From positions 1 to 6,218 of the forward strand of contig JAGYMO010000015.1 in the NCBI GenBank assembly GCA_018400255.1: DNA of 6,218 nucleotides. The letters run 5' to 3'. Position numbers and translations under genes: made by a program. The notes under the pieces were generated by a model, which saw only the letters and a list, made by a program, of their open reading frames with translations, ran no database searches and had not been told where the DNA came from. Positions 5,701-6,218 of this stretch are shown here, piece by piece (position 1 is the stretch's first letter; each line of letters starts with the position of its first letter). The stretch comes from Deltaproteobacteria bacterium. GTDB taxonomy: Bacteria > Desulfobacterota > DSM-4660 > Desulfatiglandales > B25-G16.

Positions 5701-5706
5701 AAGAGG
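5701..5706 (+). promoter_or_regulatory. Shine-Dalgarno site AAGAGG deciding the start of cassette gene 4
   Basis: AAGAGG lies nine bases before ATG 5716. The upstream in-frame ATG at 5695 lies inside the core GTTATGT and has no ribosome site. Confidence 0.5.
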
Positions 5707-5715
5707 AAAAAGGAA

Positions 5716-6162
5716 ATGATACTAGATGAACAAGATTGTGCTGACAGAATAAATGCATACACGATTCGAGATTGGCAGCCTTTGTTTGCGGTGATTCCCA
5801 AAATCGAGGGCACATCAATTTTCGGTGAATGGGCAGGGGGAGAAAAAGATAAAGATGGGGTTATCCAACTTCCATATTGTGTGTCAGCACCCGTTGTCTC
5901 CCAATTTTCAGAAATTGTTTATGCCATTCCTATTATCATAAGCTTTGATTGGGGCTCGTGGGACGAAGGACGAAAAATAGCAAGTGACGAGGACTTTGAT
6001 TTTGATACGATCGACCTCGTGACGAAATGCAAATTGATTACTGCAATTGTAAGGAATGACAGGTTTTGCGAAGGGGCTTTGGTCTCGGCTTTCGAGTCTG
6101 GTCTAATATTGAAAATCCTTCAATCCATTGAAGGGGAAGTAAGAGCTAAAAATCCCACATAA
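5716..6162 (+). CDS. DUF6508-like small protein (cassette 4)
   Basis: A 148-aa acidic, soluble protein. It has the look of DUF6508 proteins: DWQPLF near the start (19-24), IFGEWAGG (35-42), a central FDWGSW (77-82) and the C-terminal block ITAIVRNDRFCEGALVSAFE (108-127) ending in a short helix. No catalytic residues or membrane segments are evident, and the function of the family is not known to me. ATG 5716 is chosen over ATG 5695 because it has AAGAGG upstream and because the earlier ATG is part of the recombination core. The extra seven residues (MCKRKKE) look unlike family sequence. The stop codon lies inside the first arm of attC4. The gene probably depends on read-through from upstream cassettes or on a promoter not recognised here. 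Confidence 0.8.
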   Translation: MILDEQDCADRINAYTIRDWQPLFAVIPKIEGTSIFGEWAGGEKDKDGVIQLPYCVSAPVVSQFSEIVYAIPIIISFDWGSWDEGRKIASDEDFDFDTIDLVTKCKLITAIVRNDRFCEGALVSAFESGLILKILQSIEGEVRAKNPT

Positions 6163-6218
6163 CAAACAAAGGATTAGTTCCGAGTTGAGGAACGAGAGCT
6201 CGGAACTAATCCATGGTT
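6157..6218 (+). other. attC: attC4, recombination site ending cassette 4 (cut by window end)
   Basis: ACATAACA (6157-6164) repeats the left R box of attC2. Six bases (6165-6170) follow, then a perfect 14-bp stem GGATTAGTTCCGAG/CTCGGAACTAATCC (6171-6184 with 6199-6212) with a 14-base loop, then six more bases up to the window end. By symmetry the right R box with core GTTATGT should follow immediately outside the window. Unlike attC1 and attC2 no extrahelical base is visible in the stem. Alone the stem could be mistaken for a terminator, but it has no T-run. Confidence 0.65.

Noticed and set aside
6171..6212. Perfect 14-bp hairpin as a terminator or MITE end
   Set aside because: No T-run follows and it is preceded by the same ACATAACA box as attC2, with symmetrical six-base spacers, so attC is the better reading.

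Overview
The window reads as the head of a chromosomal-type integron whose integrase gene is dead, with four gene cassettes behind it. The organism is a bacterium, probably Gram-negative, because integrons are mostly known from Pseudomonadota and related phyla. The moderately AT-rich sequence does not allow a finer placement.

Region by region. Positions 1-126 hold a compact, GC-rich fold with a pseudoknot, resembling the guide-RNA scaffold / right end of an IS200/IS605-type (TnpB) element whose ORF would lie upstream. Positions 398-1057 encode a LysE/RhtB-type exporter on the + strand. Positions 1294-1100 on the - strand hold the first ~65 codons of an integron integrase (intI). Its reading frame carries an in-frame TAA where the family has Glu, and homology stops near the 3' end of the exporter gene, so the integrase is a truncated pseudogene. 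Overlapping its start codon, on the + strand, is a near-consensus sigma-70 promoter (TTGACA, 17 bp, TATAAA) pointing into the cassettes. It occupies the place of the cassette promoter Pc. A 190-bp AT-rich intergenic region with a perfect palindrome and direct repeats leads to a core site GTTGGGC (1485-1491), taken as attI.

Four cassettes follow, each with one gene on the + strand starting 13-59 nt after a core site. (1) A 224-aa protein with two membrane segments flanking a coiled coil. (2) A 329-aa protein that may be macrodomain/PARG-like. (3) A 755-aa protein joining an RNase J-like MBL/beta-CASP nuclease to a PD-(D/E)XK nuclease-like domain. (4) A 148-aa DUF6508-like protein. They are separated by attC1 (2156-2258), attC2 (3300-3358, exactly 59 nt) and a collapsed 19-nt attC remnant (5680-5698). 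attC4 begins at 6157 and is cut off by the window end. The core logic is consistent: each cassette's inverse core is the complement of the core at its own 5' edge (GCCCAAC/GTTGGGC for cassette 1; ACATAAC with GCTATGT or GTTATGT for the later ones).

The genes need not act together, since cassettes are assembled one by one and share only promoter and polarity. The inventory of nucleases, a possible ADP-ribose-related enzyme and a membrane coiled-coil protein resembles the defence-type cargo known from sedentary integrons. The defence role is inference. With a dead integrase and damaged attC1 and attC3, the array is predicted to be frozen unless an integrase acts in trans.
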